This document shows, in pieces, positions 8,548 through 17,703 of a DNA stretch of 64,000 bases. Source of the stretch: Candidatus Thalassarchaeum sp. (lineage in GTDB: Archaea; Thermoplasmatota; Poseidoniia; Poseidoniales; Thalassarchaeaceae); contig JADHRW010000001.1 in assembly GCA_016777225.1 (NCBI GenBank), positions 1 through 64,000 on the forward strand. Reading direction: 5' to 3'. Under the pieces are notes generated by a model, which saw nothing but the letters and a program-made list of their open reading frames with translations, was not told the DNA's origin and did not search any database. Position numbers and translations under genes: made by a program. The first letter of the stretch is position 1. The number at the start of each line of letters is the position of its first letter.

Positions 8548-8814
8548 TTATCCACCTGAAACAGGTGGTAAAAAGGCAATTTCATATGAATCACCCAATA
8601 ACAAATCCAAATCTGCGCCTATCTCGCCATTGACAGCAATGAGTAAACCCTTAGATAGCATTGAGGTTAAATTAAATCTTTCAACAAGTTCCTTAACAGT
8701 GGTTCCATCAAGTAATGATAATTCAATCATTTTGTGGCCTATATTTTCTGCTAAAGGTCCAAAAAATAGTAGCTTTACTTTGATTGCCCCCTCATCAGGT
8801 AGTATAGATACCAT
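8548..8814 (-). CDS. MoaD/SAMP-type ubiquitin-like protein
   Basis: The 88-residue product has a beta-grasp pattern (VKLLFFGPLAENIG, then DGTTVKELVERF) and ends in PPVSGG. The C-terminal di-glycine is the site adenylated and thiocarboxylated in MoaD or conjugated in archaeal SAMPs. It could supply sulfur for molybdopterin or tRNA thiolation, or be a protein modifier. No MoaE, MoaB or E1-like enzyme is adjacent, so the role is open. The first 12 residues precede the usual family start and may be untranslated. It diverges from the HAD gene with about 80 bp between them. Confidence 0.75.
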   Translation of the reverse strand: MVSILPDEGAIKVKLLFFGPLAENIGHKMIELSLLDGTTVKELVERFNLTSMLSKGLLIAVNGEIGADLDLLLGDSYEIAFLPPVSGG

Positions 8815-8894
8815 AACTCTCCGAGTAGGAGTTTGCCAATCAAACCATCTATCCGACTGGTAGAATCTAAATCTTGACTACCACTCGTAAGGTC

Positions 8895-9569
8895 ATGAAA
8901 GATATACAGGCAGTAGTTTTTGATTGTGATGGAGTTTTAGTTGACATAGGTTCATCGTGGCAACAAATACATGAGCACTTTGGTACAAATAATCTTGAAA
9001 CATTAGAAAAATTCCTTAATAACGAGATTACAGATGATGAATTTATGGCTATGGATATCAAAATGTGGCTTGATATTCAGGAAAAAATACACATGGATGA
9101 AATAATGAGATGTTTTTCTGGTGTGAAATTGATGAAAGGAGCTAGAGATGTTGTTGATGAACTCAAGAAAAGAGGGATTTATGTAGCAATTGTATCCTCA
9201 GGAGTTGCTAGATTTATTGGATCTATTGCGCATATGCTGAAGGTAGATGATTGGGCAGCTAACGACTTTCTTTGGGATGATGATGGTTTCTTATCAGGTC
9301 CTACCCCATCAACGGTTAGCTCACATGATAAAGGAATAATGGTTGAAAAATTATCTAAAATAAATGAATTCAATCCAGAACTGATTTGGAGTGTTGGAGA
9401 CTCAAGTACAGATCTTTCAATGCAAATCCCTGGTTCGAACTTTATTGGATTCAATCCAGCACGCCAAAGATCACTTGATGCATTCGAAAATGCGGATGTA
9501 CCGATTGTAATTGAAAGAGATTTAACAATGATATGGCCTATTATTTTCGGTGAGGAATTCCCTAATTAG
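8895..9569 (+). CDS. HAD-superfamily phosphatase, phosphoserine-phosphatase-like
   Basis: HAD motif I is VVFDCDGVLVD (nucleophile and acid Asp). Motif II is VSSGVA, and motif IV is WSVGDSSTDLSM. The cap is small and helical, as in SerB-type enzymes, and the length of about 224 residues fits. SerB dephosphorylates O-phosphoserine in serine synthesis. A serC gene and a SerK-like gene in this window make that role plausible but not proven. The ORF track begins at TTG (8874), but the ATG at 8895 gives the normal MKDIQAVVFDCDG start. The gene ends two bases before the convergent DP1 gene. Confidence 0.75.
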   Translation: MKDIQAVVFDCDGVLVDIGSSWQQIHEHFGTNNLETLEKFLNNEITDDEFMAMDIKMWLDIQEKIHMDEIMRCFSGVKLMKGARDVVDELKKRGIYVAIVSSGVARFIGSIAHMLKVDDWAANDFLWDDDGFLSGPTPSTVSSHDKGIMVEKLSKINEFNPELIWSVGDSSTDLSMQIPGSNFIGFNPARQRSLDAFENADVPIVIERDLTMIWPIIFGEEFPN

Positions 9570-9571
9570 TT

Positions 9572-11185
9572 TCAGGCAAATGGAATTGATGCTGAAGCAT
9601 GAGTATGTAAATTAATCACAGTTAGTATGCAAGGTTTTGGCTGGAAACCTAACATTCTTTGATAATCTGTCTGATCTTGCCATGTTGAACTATGAACAAT
9701 TGTTGTACCTTTATGGTCACCAATAAATTGCCCATGAACATGTCCTGTAACAAATATATCTGGAATAGTTCCTATTACCATACTATCTTCTGGTTCCGGA
9801 GACAATGGAGTTTTACCACCCCAAGAAGGTGCTAAATGTCTCCTTTCTAACATAGAACGCATGGCCATCTCTGGTTTAGCGTAAGTAACAGACCTTAGAC
9901 CAGCAACGAAATCATCAATACTTTTACCATGATAAGAAAGAATTCTAACTCCATGAAGACTAAAATCACAAGGATTGCCAACGAAAACAGCATCGGAATA
10001 ATCTTGTTGAACTTCTGGATCTAATGCTGGCTGAGGCTCAGCGGGCCGAACCGCATCATGATTACCGGGTAAAATTATCACATCTACCCAATCTGGAAGG
10101 CCGCTCAAAAGATTGGCTAATTCACCATATTGCTTGAAAAGATCAGTTATTGCAAGGTGTCTTTCTTGTCCAGGATAAATACCTACACCATCTACACCGT
10201 CTCCACTTAAGACAAAATATTTTATTGTCTTTGCCAATGGGTCATTTTGGAACCAATGAATCATTTTTTCCCATTGCGGACCAAGGAATGTTTTACTCCC
10301 TACGTGTACATCAGAGAGAAATGCTGCAGATACCGCTTCATCAGCACTGGCTGCATTCTTAGCTCTCCTTGGTAAAGGTGGCATATGTATGTTTGAAGAG
10401 ATGAATAAATCAGTTCTATCGCCGATAAAATAACCACTAACACCTACCACATCATCATTCATCAATCCATCTAAGGCTGCATGTAATGGATTAGAACCAG
10501 ATGGAGGTTTCAAAAGGCATTGAATTTGAGTAGTTTCATCTTCAATCATGAACATAAGATTACCAGATTTTGCCCAACGTGGTTCACTTACAAGTCCTAC
10601 AATAGTAATTTCATACTCAGAAGATGAGTAGCGTTGTCTATTTCTGTAGGCCTCAGCGTTAGATATAGGTCTTCTCGGTAGTGAACGGCCTTCAATCATT
10701 AAATTTCGAATCTTACTAAGACGACTATTAAAAAATGATTTGATGTCTGATAGTTTACCTTCTGTAATGGAATTTCCAGTTATATCAAAATGAATTTCGA
10801 TTTCAGAGTCTATATCTTTGGCCAGCATAGGAAAATCATGGAGACTGTAATGAGATAATCCATGAGGACGGGGTGCGATAGAAATATCATTACTTGATAT
10901 TGGAGCAATTACTCTACCAATAGCAGAGGGATTATCTGGAGCAGGTAGTGTAGCTTGTGAGGTCTTAATGGATACCTGAAAATTTTCAATCTTCGGAGGC
11001 ACTAACGAAAGTAACTGATCGATTGAGCGTGAATTAAGAATTTTAACATTAGAGGCATTGGCGGCCTCTATTAATGCAGACAAATTATCTAATGATTCTA
11101 TTTTTTCTTTAGCATCTTGAGTTGTTACAAGAATACCAGCAGAAAGCAATATCTTCTGCCGTTCCGCCCAATCATCCGATGCCAT
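9572..11185 (-). CDS. polB: DNA polymerase D small subunit DP1 (3'-5' exonuclease)
   Basis: DP1 is the proofreading subunit of the euryarchaeal replicative polymerase PolD and pairs with DP2, which is not in this window. The C-terminal two thirds hold an OB fold followed by a calcineurin-like phosphoesterase domain. Its metal motifs are FLSDVHVGS, LSGDGVDGVG, LPGNHDAVRP, LSYHGKS and FVTGHVHGQ. All expected Asp/His ligands appear present, so the exonuclease is probably active. The N-terminal 60 residues form a helical domain found in the family. The 537-residue length is typical. Confidence 0.92.
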   Translation of the reverse strand: MASDDWAERQKILLSAGILVTTQDAKEKIESLDNLSALIEAANASNVKILNSRSIDQLLSLVPPKIENFQVSIKTSQATLPAPDNPSAIGRVIAPISSNDISIAPRPHGLSHYSLHDFPMLAKDIDSEIEIHFDITGNSITEGKLSDIKSFFNSRLSKIRNLMIEGRSLPRRPISNAEAYRNRQRYSSSEYEITIVGLVSEPRWAKSGNLMFMIEDETTQIQCLLKPPSGSNPLHAALDGLMNDDVVGVSGYFIGDRTDLFISSNIHMPPLPRRAKNAASADEAVSAAFLSDVHVGSKTFLGPQWEKMIHWFQNDPLAKTIKYFVLSGDGVDGVGIYPGQERHLAITDLFKQYGELANLLSGLPDWVDVIILPGNHDAVRPAEPQPALDPEVQQDYSDAVFVGNPCDFSLHGVRILSYHGKSIDDFVAGLRSVTYAKPEMAMRSMLERRHLAPSWGGKTPLSPEPEDSMVIGTIPDIFVTGHVHGQFIGDHKGTTIVHSSTWQDQTDYQRMLGFQPKPCILTVINLHTHASASIPFA

Positions 11186-11234
11186 CTGTTCGTTGTGAGA
11201 TAAACACGCTCATGATAATATCGATGTAGAGAAG

Positions 11235-11915
11235 TCATTCATCCCAATCTGTTAGAGATGCCAAATCTACTTTCTGAATCTCATCGGCAACAGTTGTTTC
11301 TTCCACAGTCCAAGACATACTACCTGCCCATTCCTCTGAAGAAGGATCCATTTCTGAGATATCTTGAGTAATGTCTAATAATTCATTATTTTCTTCTTCC
11401 GATACGTTTTCTTGGTCTTCAAATCTATCTAATGTCTCTAGAGCTAGACGAAGAGCAAAGACTGCAAAAGAACGCTTATTATCAGATCTATCATTATCAC
11501 CAAAATCCATCCTCCGTACAAGAAAATAATCTTGAGCAATTACTGCAACATGAACACGTCCAACTTCTTTATCTATTGTAGAACCTCCTGGACCTGCTAT
11601 TCCAGTTATTGCAATTGAAACATCAGAACCAGATTGGTACCTAGCACCTCTAGCCATTTGAACAGCCACTTCATGTGAAACTGCTCCCGCCTCACCTTCA
11701 TCAAAAGCAGATTTTTCTACACCTAACTCTCTCATTTTAGCTTCATTAGAATAAACAATCCACCCTTGACTGAACCATTGGGAGGCCCCAGAAATATCTG
11801 TTATCAGTGAGGCAAGTAATCCACCAGTACATGATTCGGCTGTAGATATAGTCCATCCCTTCTTTCTGAGACGCCTTGTCATCCTAGATGCCAATCCCGC
11901 CGTCTCTTCTACCAT
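11235..11915 (-). CDS. CinA C-terminal/PncC-type nicotinamide-nucleotide amidohydrolase
   Basis: Residues 5-165 match the stand-alone CinA C-terminal domain: TAESCTGGLLASLITDISGAS, GWIVYSNEAK, VSHEVAVQMARGA and ITGIAGPGGST. The family deamidates nicotinamide mononucleotide to nicotinate mononucleotide in pyridine nucleotide recycling. About 60 extra acidic residues at the C terminus (SEEENNELLD and following) are not part of the domain and look disordered. It lies 49 bp upstream of the DP1 gene on the same strand, so co-transcription is possible. Confidence 0.82.
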   Translation of the reverse strand: MVEETAGLASRMTRRLRKKGWTISTAESCTGGLLASLITDISGASQWFSQGWIVYSNEAKMRELGVEKSAFDEGEAGAVSHEVAVQMARGARYQSGSDVSIAITGIAGPGGSTIDKEVGRVHVAVIAQDYFLVRRMDFGDNDRSDNKRSFAVFALRLALETLDRFEDQENVSEEENNELLDITQDISEMDPSSEEWAGSMSWTVEETTVADEIQKVDLASLTDWDE

Positions 11916-11973
11916 ATGTGCCCCTCACTGCAGTCCTTCTTGACTGTTTACACTGAATCATTGAGGGTTTGAG

Positions 11974-12049
11974 TGGTGGGCCCGGCAGGAATTGAACCTG
12001 CGATCTTCGCTTTGTAAGAGCAACGTCATAACCCCTAGACCACGGGCCC
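11974..12049 (-). tRNA. tRNA-Val (anticodon TAC), CCA encoded
   Basis: The reverse strand has acceptor GGGCCCG/CGGGCCC, anticodon stem TTGCT/AGCGA with loop CTTACAA (anticodon TAC), and T arm GCAGG TTCAATT CCTGC. Discriminator A (11977) is followed by encoded CCA at 11974-11976. No intron is needed for the fold. Confidence 0.95.
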
Positions 12050-12091
12050 CACAAAGAGACTCGGGTAGCGTCGCATTCAAATCATTGGTGG

Positions 12092-13111
12092 TTGAACATT
12101 CTGTCAGAGAGTGGTGTTTTGGGCAATATTGAGGAGCTTTTAGAAAGTCTAAAAATAGCAGGGGTCCCATTAGACAAAAGCATTGAAAAAGCCTTTAAAT
12201 CAGTAAAAATAGAAGATTTTGTTGAATATTCAACTGAAGAATTCTGGCAAGATAAACCAGTAATCTTTATGACAACTAAGGCTGGAATTGTGAAAAATAT
12301 TTCTGCTCCACATATGATTGCAATATTGTCGCATCATTTAGAGATTAGAAATGGTTTACATTTGTTGTTATTGGGTTCGAAAGGAGGTTACATTGCTGCA
12401 ATTTTAGATCAACTATTAGGAGTAGATGGAATAGTGACAATAATTGAGCCACATAATGAAGTTCTTGAACATACGAGAGATGCTTTAGAGAATTATAAAT
12501 CAAAGGGAATTATTAGAGTATTATCATCATCAAGTATGGACTATTTTGAAGATTTTGAGAAACCCATAGATAGAGTATTGATTACAGGAGCGATTAGAGA
12601 AATCCCTGGATTTTTAGAAACGACATTACATGAGGGAGCATTTATTCTAGGGCCTTTTGGAGGTATGTTACAACAAAGACTTTTGAAAAGAGAAAAAAAT
12701 GGAGAAGATTGGTTAGATACTGACCTAGGAGGAGTCGTTTTCGGTCCTATGGATACAATAAATGCAGAAAGAAATCCTCTAGAGCCACAAGTTTTGGCAG
12801 AAGGGTTAGAAGATTCTTTGAAACTAATCTCAGAAATTATTGAAATCGATGAATCCATCTATCAGAGTATTGAACAACTTATCGTATCTCTAAGAGAACT
12901 ACCAAGAGATATTCCAGCAATCTCTGAGGATACCTCTGAAGAAGAAATATTGGAGCATCCTGTAATGGATCTAATTATGTCAGAAATGGAGTTTTTAGCT
13001 CCTATCTGGCCGATATTAGGTCATATGATCTCAATGGATTTCATTACTTTTGAGGATTCAGATGATGAAGATACATCTATGGCAGGTGGACACGAAGATC
13101 TAGTCCCTTGA
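12092..13111 (+). CDS. protein-L-isoaspartate O-methyltransferase-like protein
   Basis: The N-terminal 215 residues resemble PCMT: GVPLDKSIEKAFKSV, the substrate-site motif ISAPHMIA, and a Rossmann methyltransferase core (HLLLLGSKGGYIAAIL, then IVTIIEPH). The Gly-rich SAM loop is GSKGGY rather than the usual GTGSGY, so SAM binding may be altered. About 115 C-terminal acidic residues are extra. PCMT repairs isoaspartyl residues in aged proteins. The start is probably TTG at 12092. The stop overlaps the TTG start of the HEAT-repeat gene (TTGA), so the two are translationally coupled. Confidence 0.7.
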   Translation: MNILSESGVLGNIEELLESLKIAGVPLDKSIEKAFKSVKIEDFVEYSTEEFWQDKPVIFMTTKAGIVKNISAPHMIAILSHHLEIRNGLHLLLLGSKGGYIAAILDQLLGVDGIVTIIEPHNEVLEHTRDALENYKSKGIIRVLSSSSMDYFEDFEKPIDRVLITGAIREIPGFLETTLHEGAFILGPFGGMLQQRLLKREKNGEDWLDTDLGGVVFGPMDTINAERNPLEPQVLAEGLEDSLKLISEIIEIDESIYQSIEQLIVSLRELPRDIPAISEDTSEEEILEHPVMDLIMSEMEFLAPIWPILGHMISMDFITFEDSDDEDTSMAGGHEDLVP

Positions 13112-14166
13112 ATAGGAGTATTCTTGCACTACATGGTAGTGGGAGAATTGTGGTTAGGGCAGCTATACGGCAGTTGAACGATAAAGATGTTCGACAAAGA
13201 AGAAGAGCAGTCAGAAAATTATTCGAATTAAATGACCCTATAGCCATCGATGCATTTATCCCTCTGCTTGATGATTCTGACGAATGGTTTCGAGGAAAGG
13301 CACTAATGGCAATACAAAAATGGGCATCTATGAAAGATCTAAGACTGGCAGAAAGACTTGCATATTCAAGCAAAGTAGAAGAGCGAATTTTAGCATCAAG
13401 AATAGCCCCCCGAGTCGGAAAAACATCTAAAATTATTCTTAAAAAATTATCAAAAGATACTGATCATCTGGTGAAACAAAATGCTTGGAAGGTTCGTCTA
13501 CATCAGGATGAACTTTTAATTAAAGAAGCTATTGAAAATGAAGAAACCGGTGTGCGTATCTTAGCAGTAGAAATAATTGAAAAAATGAAACATATTGATG
13601 ATGAAATCATTATAAAAATTCTAAAAGATGAGTCGAGTAGAATTAGGAAAAAAGCAGTATCTATTCTAAGAGTTCACCCTGAATTAAATTCTTCAGGACA
13701 ATATGATGAAATTATTATCGATATTGCAGAAAATGATAAAAATGCACAAATAGATGCGATTATTATGTTAATTGAAAGTGGTAGAGAATCTGGCGTGATT
13801 CGTGAAAAGATTCCAATATGGTTAGAACAGGAGAACCCACAAATGGTTAAATCAATTATTCATTCTCTAAAAGATAAAAAGTGGAGTGAAATGGAAAATT
13901 TAACTAAGGCTATTATTAATTCATCTAATGATAAATTGATTTCAGGAATTTTAAGAAGAAATAATACAATTGAAGCTAATGAATTAAGAAAAGAAATATT
14001 AATTGATGAAAAAAGAAGTAATGTCTTAAGAGCGCGTATAATAGAAGATTTATTCGGAAAAAAACAGAATGATGAAGTTCTAATTAAAATCATAACAGAT
14101 TTACAAAATTCAGAAAGTGAATCTATATCTAATTCCGCTCAGATGTTCATGAAAAGTATTGAATAA
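13108..14166 (+). CDS. HEAT-repeat protein
   Basis: The 352-residue product is made almost entirely of helical pairs of about 30-35 residues. Examples are LNDKDVRQRRRAVRKLFELNDPIAIDAFIPLLDDS and ENEETGVRILAVEIIEKMKH, which fit HEAT or PBS-lyase-type repeats. Such solenoids act as protein or nucleic-acid scaffolds; no enzyme domain is seen. It starts with TTG inside the stop of the PCMT-like gene, which suggests a joint function. The partner is unknown. Confidence 0.75.
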   Translation: MNRSILALHGSGRIVVRAAIRQLNDKDVRQRRRAVRKLFELNDPIAIDAFIPLLDDSDEWFRGKALMAIQKWASMKDLRLAERLAYSSKVEERILASRIAPRVGKTSKIILKKLSKDTDHLVKQNAWKVRLHQDELLIKEAIENEETGVRILAVEIIEKMKHIDDEIIIKILKDESSRIRKKAVSILRVHPELNSSGQYDEIIIDIAENDKNAQIDAIIMLIESGRESGVIREKIPIWLEQENPQMVKSIIHSLKDKKWSEMENLTKAIINSSNDKLISGILRRNNTIEANELRKEILIDEKRSNVLRARIIEDLFGKKQNDEVLIKIITDLQNSESESISNSAQMFMKSIE

Positions 14167-14169
14167 ATA

Positions 14170-14577
14170 CTAGATCGCAGGTTTTCTCAGTCTAGACAAT
14201 GGAACTGCGATAGGTGGTAAATGGTCAGAAAGCCTGTGACGACTAGTTTTAGGTGTGAATAAATTTCCTGAAAGTGCAGCCTGAATTACTTCATTTTTCG
14301 TGACTTTATCACGACCACAGTTGGGCCAAACATCAAGTTCTATCAAGCTATCTTCTAAATAATCAATAAGTACACATGGTACACATAATAGTTCTAATCT
14401 CTGGGCAACATTATATCTATGATGACCATCAAGAATTGTACCAGTCGCTCTATCTATCAGCAATGGCTTAGTGTAAGCATTCCATCGATGAGTCATTTTT
14501 TCAAGTTGATCTACTTTTTTTGGAAGTATTTGCTCATGAGGTCTTAAAACCTCTAATGGCACTAACTCGACGTTCAT
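14170..14577 (-). CDS. ParB/SerK-like domain protein
   Basis: The 135-residue product has the compact ParB/sulfiredoxin fold pattern: VPLEVLRPHEQILPKKV, KPLLIDRATGTILDGHHRYN and CVLIDYLEDSL. DGHHR is the nucleotide-binding signature shared with the archaeal free-serine kinase SerK. SerK makes O-phosphoserine from serine for cysteine synthesis, and the Glu in PHEQ could match its catalytic Glu. A plain ParB-like nucleotide-binding role is the alternative. It is smaller than SerK because the C-terminal domain is short. It diverges from the CCA enzyme gene and converges with the HEAT gene. Confidence 0.6.
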   Translation of the reverse strand: MNVELVPLEVLRPHEQILPKKVDQLEKMTHRWNAYTKPLLIDRATGTILDGHHRYNVAQRLELLCVPCVLIDYLEDSLIELDVWPNCGRDKVTKNEVIQAALSGNLFTPKTSRHRLSDHLPPIAVPLSRLRKPAI

Positions 14578-14634
14578 ACTGAACGCGAGAAGTGCATCAC
14601 TGTTAGTTCTGATGCCCGAAGACCTGATGTTCTA

Positions 14635-15876
14635 ATGCATATACGAGCATACATGAGTGACCCTCGGAATCTTCTTACATCTGAAGATAAATTAGTCTTA
14701 CAAAGACTGAGAACAGAAGGGAAAGCATGGATTGTAGGAGGATGGGTAAGAGATGTATTACTTGGAAAATCACCATTTGAGTTAGATATTGCGACTACAT
14801 TGACTCCAGATGAAGTTAAACGATTATTTCCAAGGACTATACCCGTTGGAGAAGATTATGGCACCGTAATAGTGAGATTAGATGAGGGAAATAAAGGTGA
14901 ATGGGAAGTTACTACTTTACGCGAAGAAGGAAACTATGGAGATGGAAGAAGACCTGATAATGTTGTTTTCGGGCAGCATATTGAACTTGATTTAGCCCGT
15001 CGTGATTTTACAATTAATGCTATGGCAATAGATGAAAATGGAATCATAATAGATCTATTTGATGGGAAAAAAGATTTGCAATATGACATAATAAGAACTG
15101 TTGGAAATGCTACAGAAAGAATAGCAGAAGATGGTTTGAGAATCATGCGTGCATTTAGATTCCTAGATAAAGATGGAATTACTGTAAGATCTTTGGACAA
15201 TGATTTAGAGAAAGCAATTATAGAAAATAAGGAAATGTTGCAAAAAGTATCTAATGAAAGAATAGGTGAGGAATTTAAAAAGATATTAGCAAGTAAAAAA
15301 TCTTTTGAAATATTGCAAAAAATGGAAGAAACAGGAGTATTACAGATGATATTTAAAAATATATCAATTGACTTAAATGATTCAAGTAGAAATAATCCAT
15401 TAGTAACATTAGCTAGAATCTTGCGAAGAAATGAATGTAATGGTTCTGAACTTTACTCCAAACTTAGAGATAATCTCAAATTTTCTAAAAAAGAATTAAG
15501 ATTAATATCTTTCTTACATGATTATAAAAATGTGAAATTTGAAGAAAATATAGAAAGTATTAGAAGATTCATAATTTATCTCTCTAATGAGCAAAAATTA
15601 GCAATTCTTGAATATCATCAACCTTTAGAATTTATTGAGGAGTTAAATAAATTAAAAAATACTACTGATAATATTTCGCCTCTTGTAGATGGAATCACGC
15701 TTTCAAGAGTTACAGGTATTCAACCTGGACCTAAATTAGGAATGCTCAAAGGGTGGTTGTTTAGAATACAAATTGAGAAAAATATCACACATCAAGAAGA
15801 AGTTCTGAAATCTTTAGAAAATATTGATTGGAACAATGAGAATTATCAAACCTGGCCTATACTATCATGGCCATGA
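14635..15876 (+). CDS. bacterial-type (class II) CCA tRNA nucleotidyltransferase / poly(A) polymerase family
   Basis: The head domain carries the class II signatures: WIVGGWVRDVLLGK, the metal site near FELDIATT, VTTLREEGNYGDGRRPDNV, and DLARRDFTINAMAID followed by the RxxxAEDGLRIMRAFRF motif. The remaining 220 residues are the helical neck and body. The enzyme adds CCA to tRNA 3' ends, or A tails in relatives. Archaea normally use the unrelated class I enzyme, so this gene was probably acquired from bacteria. The usual DxD pair appears as ExD (Glu49, Asp51). The internal ATG at 14653 is an alternative start. It converges with the GcvH-like gene. Confidence 0.85.
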   Translation: MHIRAYMSDPRNLLTSEDKLVLQRLRTEGKAWIVGGWVRDVLLGKSPFELDIATTLTPDEVKRLFPRTIPVGEDYGTVIVRLDEGNKGEWEVTTLREEGNYGDGRRPDNVVFGQHIELDLARRDFTINAMAIDENGIIIDLFDGKKDLQYDIIRTVGNATERIAEDGLRIMRAFRFLDKDGITVRSLDNDLEKAIIENKEMLQKVSNERIGEEFKKILASKKSFEILQKMEETGVLQMIFKNISIDLNDSSRNNPLVTLARILRRNECNGSELYSKLRDNLKFSKKELRLISFLHDYKNVKFEENIESIRRFIIYLSNEQKLAILEYHQPLEFIEELNKLKNTTDNISPLVDGITLSRVTGIQPGPKLGMLKGWLFRIQIEKNITHQEEVLKSLENIDWNNENYQTWPILSWP

Positions 15877-16386
15877 TTAAACTTCATTTAGATATTCAAT
15901 ATATTCTGTTTCATCTAAAAACTGATCTTCATCGAACTCATGAGGTTGAACAATAACACACCAACCATCTGCATAAGCATCATCATTAACAAGATCTGGA
16001 TTATCTTCAATATCCCCATTTAAAGAAACTATCTTACAAGGGAATGGTGCATTAATGAGTAATTTATCATGCTCAGTAGTTACGGTAAGTAGTAAATCTT
16101 CAAGTCCCACTTCATCACCAGTAGTCATAGGTGTTCCTGCATCATCATCTTGTGTAACCTCTTCTTCATCAGCATCAGAATCTTCTGATTTAAATTCTGA
16201 ATCATCTTCAGGTTTTGTTAAAATTACTCTAACAATATCTCCATATTCTGCTCGAACAAACTCACTTATTCCAATCTTAATTTGAGAGTCGATTTTCTTC
16301 GGATCTAATACTTGTAACCAAAGATGTTCGAGAGTGTATTTTCTTCCATGTGCCACACCAAATTCGTAATAATCGCTATCCGCCAT
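15877..16386 (-). CDS. GcvH-like lipoyl-domain protein lacking the usual lipoyl lysine
   Basis: The product keeps the H-protein frame: YTLEHLWLQV, IKIGISEFVRAEYGDIVRV, and near the end LVNDDAYADGWCVIV. Between these, about 35 acidic residues (57-92) are inserted in the loop before the lipoylation hairpin. In the hairpin (TVTTEHDKLLINAP) the position of the lipoyl Lys is His106, and the only nearby Lys is two residues later. The protein may therefore not carry lipoate. No GcvT, GcvP or lipoate ligase gene is nearby. It may be a scaffold or a regulatory relative rather than the glycine-cleavage carrier. Confidence 0.7.
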   Translation of the reverse strand: MADSDYYEFGVAHGRKYTLEHLWLQVLDPKKIDSQIKIGISEFVRAEYGDIVRVILTKPEDDSEFKSEDSDADEEEVTQDDDAGTPMTTGDEVGLEDLLLTVTTEHDKLLINAPFPCKIVSLNGDIEDNPDLVNDDAYADGWCVIVQPHEFDEDQFLDETEYIEYLNEV

Positions 16387-16507
16387 ACTAATTCTCGACC
16401 TGCGCCCAACTGACGACCGCTTTCAAATCTTCGATTGAGAGAAGTTGTAACATTTATCATTACGAGACATTAACAACACCATTGACTTCGGAGTGTTAGG
16501 TGAGATA

Positions 16508-17680
16508 ATGGAATTCATGGAAACAGAAGAACAAAGCATGATTCGAGAGATGGTTCGTGGCTTCGCAGAAGAGGTATTAGCACCTACCTGTTTAGAACGT
16601 GATAGGAACGCTTTACCCCCGTTAGATGAGTGGAAGAAATTCTGCGAATATGGCTTGCAGGGCATCACTATTCCCGAAAAATATGGAGGTATGCCAGTTG
16701 ATGATATATCTGAAGCCATAATCATTGAAGAGCTTGCTAGAGTAGATCCATCATTTGCTGTAATGTATTGTGTACATGTAGGATTGTGTGCTAAAACTAT
16801 AGCACTTCACGGAAATGAAAAACAAAAAGAAGAGTACTTAACCAGACTTACTGGAGAGGAAATTGGCGCTTATTCTCTTTCTGAGGCAGGGGCCGGCACT
16901 GATGCAGCCGCGATGGTTTGTAAAGCAAAATTATCTGATGATGGTAAGGACTTCATAATTAATGGAGAGAAGATGTGGGTTACTAATGGACAGAGCGCAG
17001 ATATCTATGTTTTGTTTGCAAAAGATGTCGATCATCCGGATTATGGAGTGAAAAAACATGGGGGGACTACTGCATTCATTATCGATTCATCGATGGAAGG
17101 ATTTACGGTAGGAAAAAAAGAGGAGAAATTAGGAATAAGATCATCTGATACATGTGTACTATTACTAGAAAACTGCAAGGTACCAGTGGAAAATGTCTTG
17201 AAAAATGTTGGAGAGGGATTCCCCATTGCTATGAATGCATTGGATAATTCCAGAATCGGTATTGCTGCACAGGCATTAGGTATTTCTCAAGGTGCATTTG
17301 AATCAGCATTAAATTATTCATATGAGAGACAAGCATTTGGAAAACCAATCTCTCATCATCAAAGTATTGGAAATTATCTTGCAGATATGGCGACACAAAT
17401 TGAGGCTTCGAGAATGATGGTTTACAAAGCAGCATGGGCTAAACAGAAGCATTACGAAGAAGGAGGGACCAGACATACAAAAGAAGCAAGTATGGCTAAA
17501 CTATTCGCAGGAGATACTGCTATGTGGGTTTCCGAAAGAGCCGTGCAAATACTTGGAGGATATGGATATACTACTGACTTCCCAGTTGAAAGATTCTTCA
17601 GAGACGCTAAAATAACTCAAATTTATGAAGGAACTCAGGAAGTTCAACGAATTGTCATTAATAGAGCGATTAAACCCTGA
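16508..17680 (+). CDS. acyl-CoA dehydrogenase
   Basis: This is a full-length FAD-dependent acyl-CoA dehydrogenase of about 390 residues. AYSLSEAGAGTDAAAM and MWVTNG form the flavin-binding middle domain, and the substrate helix with RQAFGKPISHHQSI follows. The catalytic Glu is in IYEGTQEVQRIVI near the C terminus. It oxidises acyl-CoA to enoyl-CoA and passes electrons to ETF, whose genes lie 6 kb away. The ATG at 16508 is preferred over the GTG at 16493 because MEFMETEEQSMI matches family starts and GGTGAG precedes it. Chain-length specificity cannot be told. Confidence 0.9.
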   Translation: MEFMETEEQSMIREMVRGFAEEVLAPTCLERDRNALPPLDEWKKFCEYGLQGITIPEKYGGMPVDDISEAIIIEELARVDPSFAVMYCVHVGLCAKTIALHGNEKQKEEYLTRLTGEEIGAYSLSEAGAGTDAAAMVCKAKLSDDGKDFIINGEKMWVTNGQSADIYVLFAKDVDHPDYGVKKHGGTTAFIIDSSMEGFTVGKKEEKLGIRSSDTCVLLLENCKVPVENVLKNVGEGFPIAMNALDNSRIGIAAQALGISQGAFESALNYSYERQAFGKPISHHQSIGNYLADMATQIEASRMMVYKAAWAKQKHYEEGGTRHTKEASMAKLFAGDTAMWVSERAVQILGGYGYTTDFPVERFFRDAKITQIYEGTQEVQRIVINRAIKP

Positions 17681-17703
17681 ATAAAAATCTGATAGATTAG
17701 AAA

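Noticed and set aside
12541-12858. Antisense ORF of 105 aa inside the PCMT-like gene
   Set aside because: Ser/Ile-rich shadow composition and no start signal; the sense gene has motifs.
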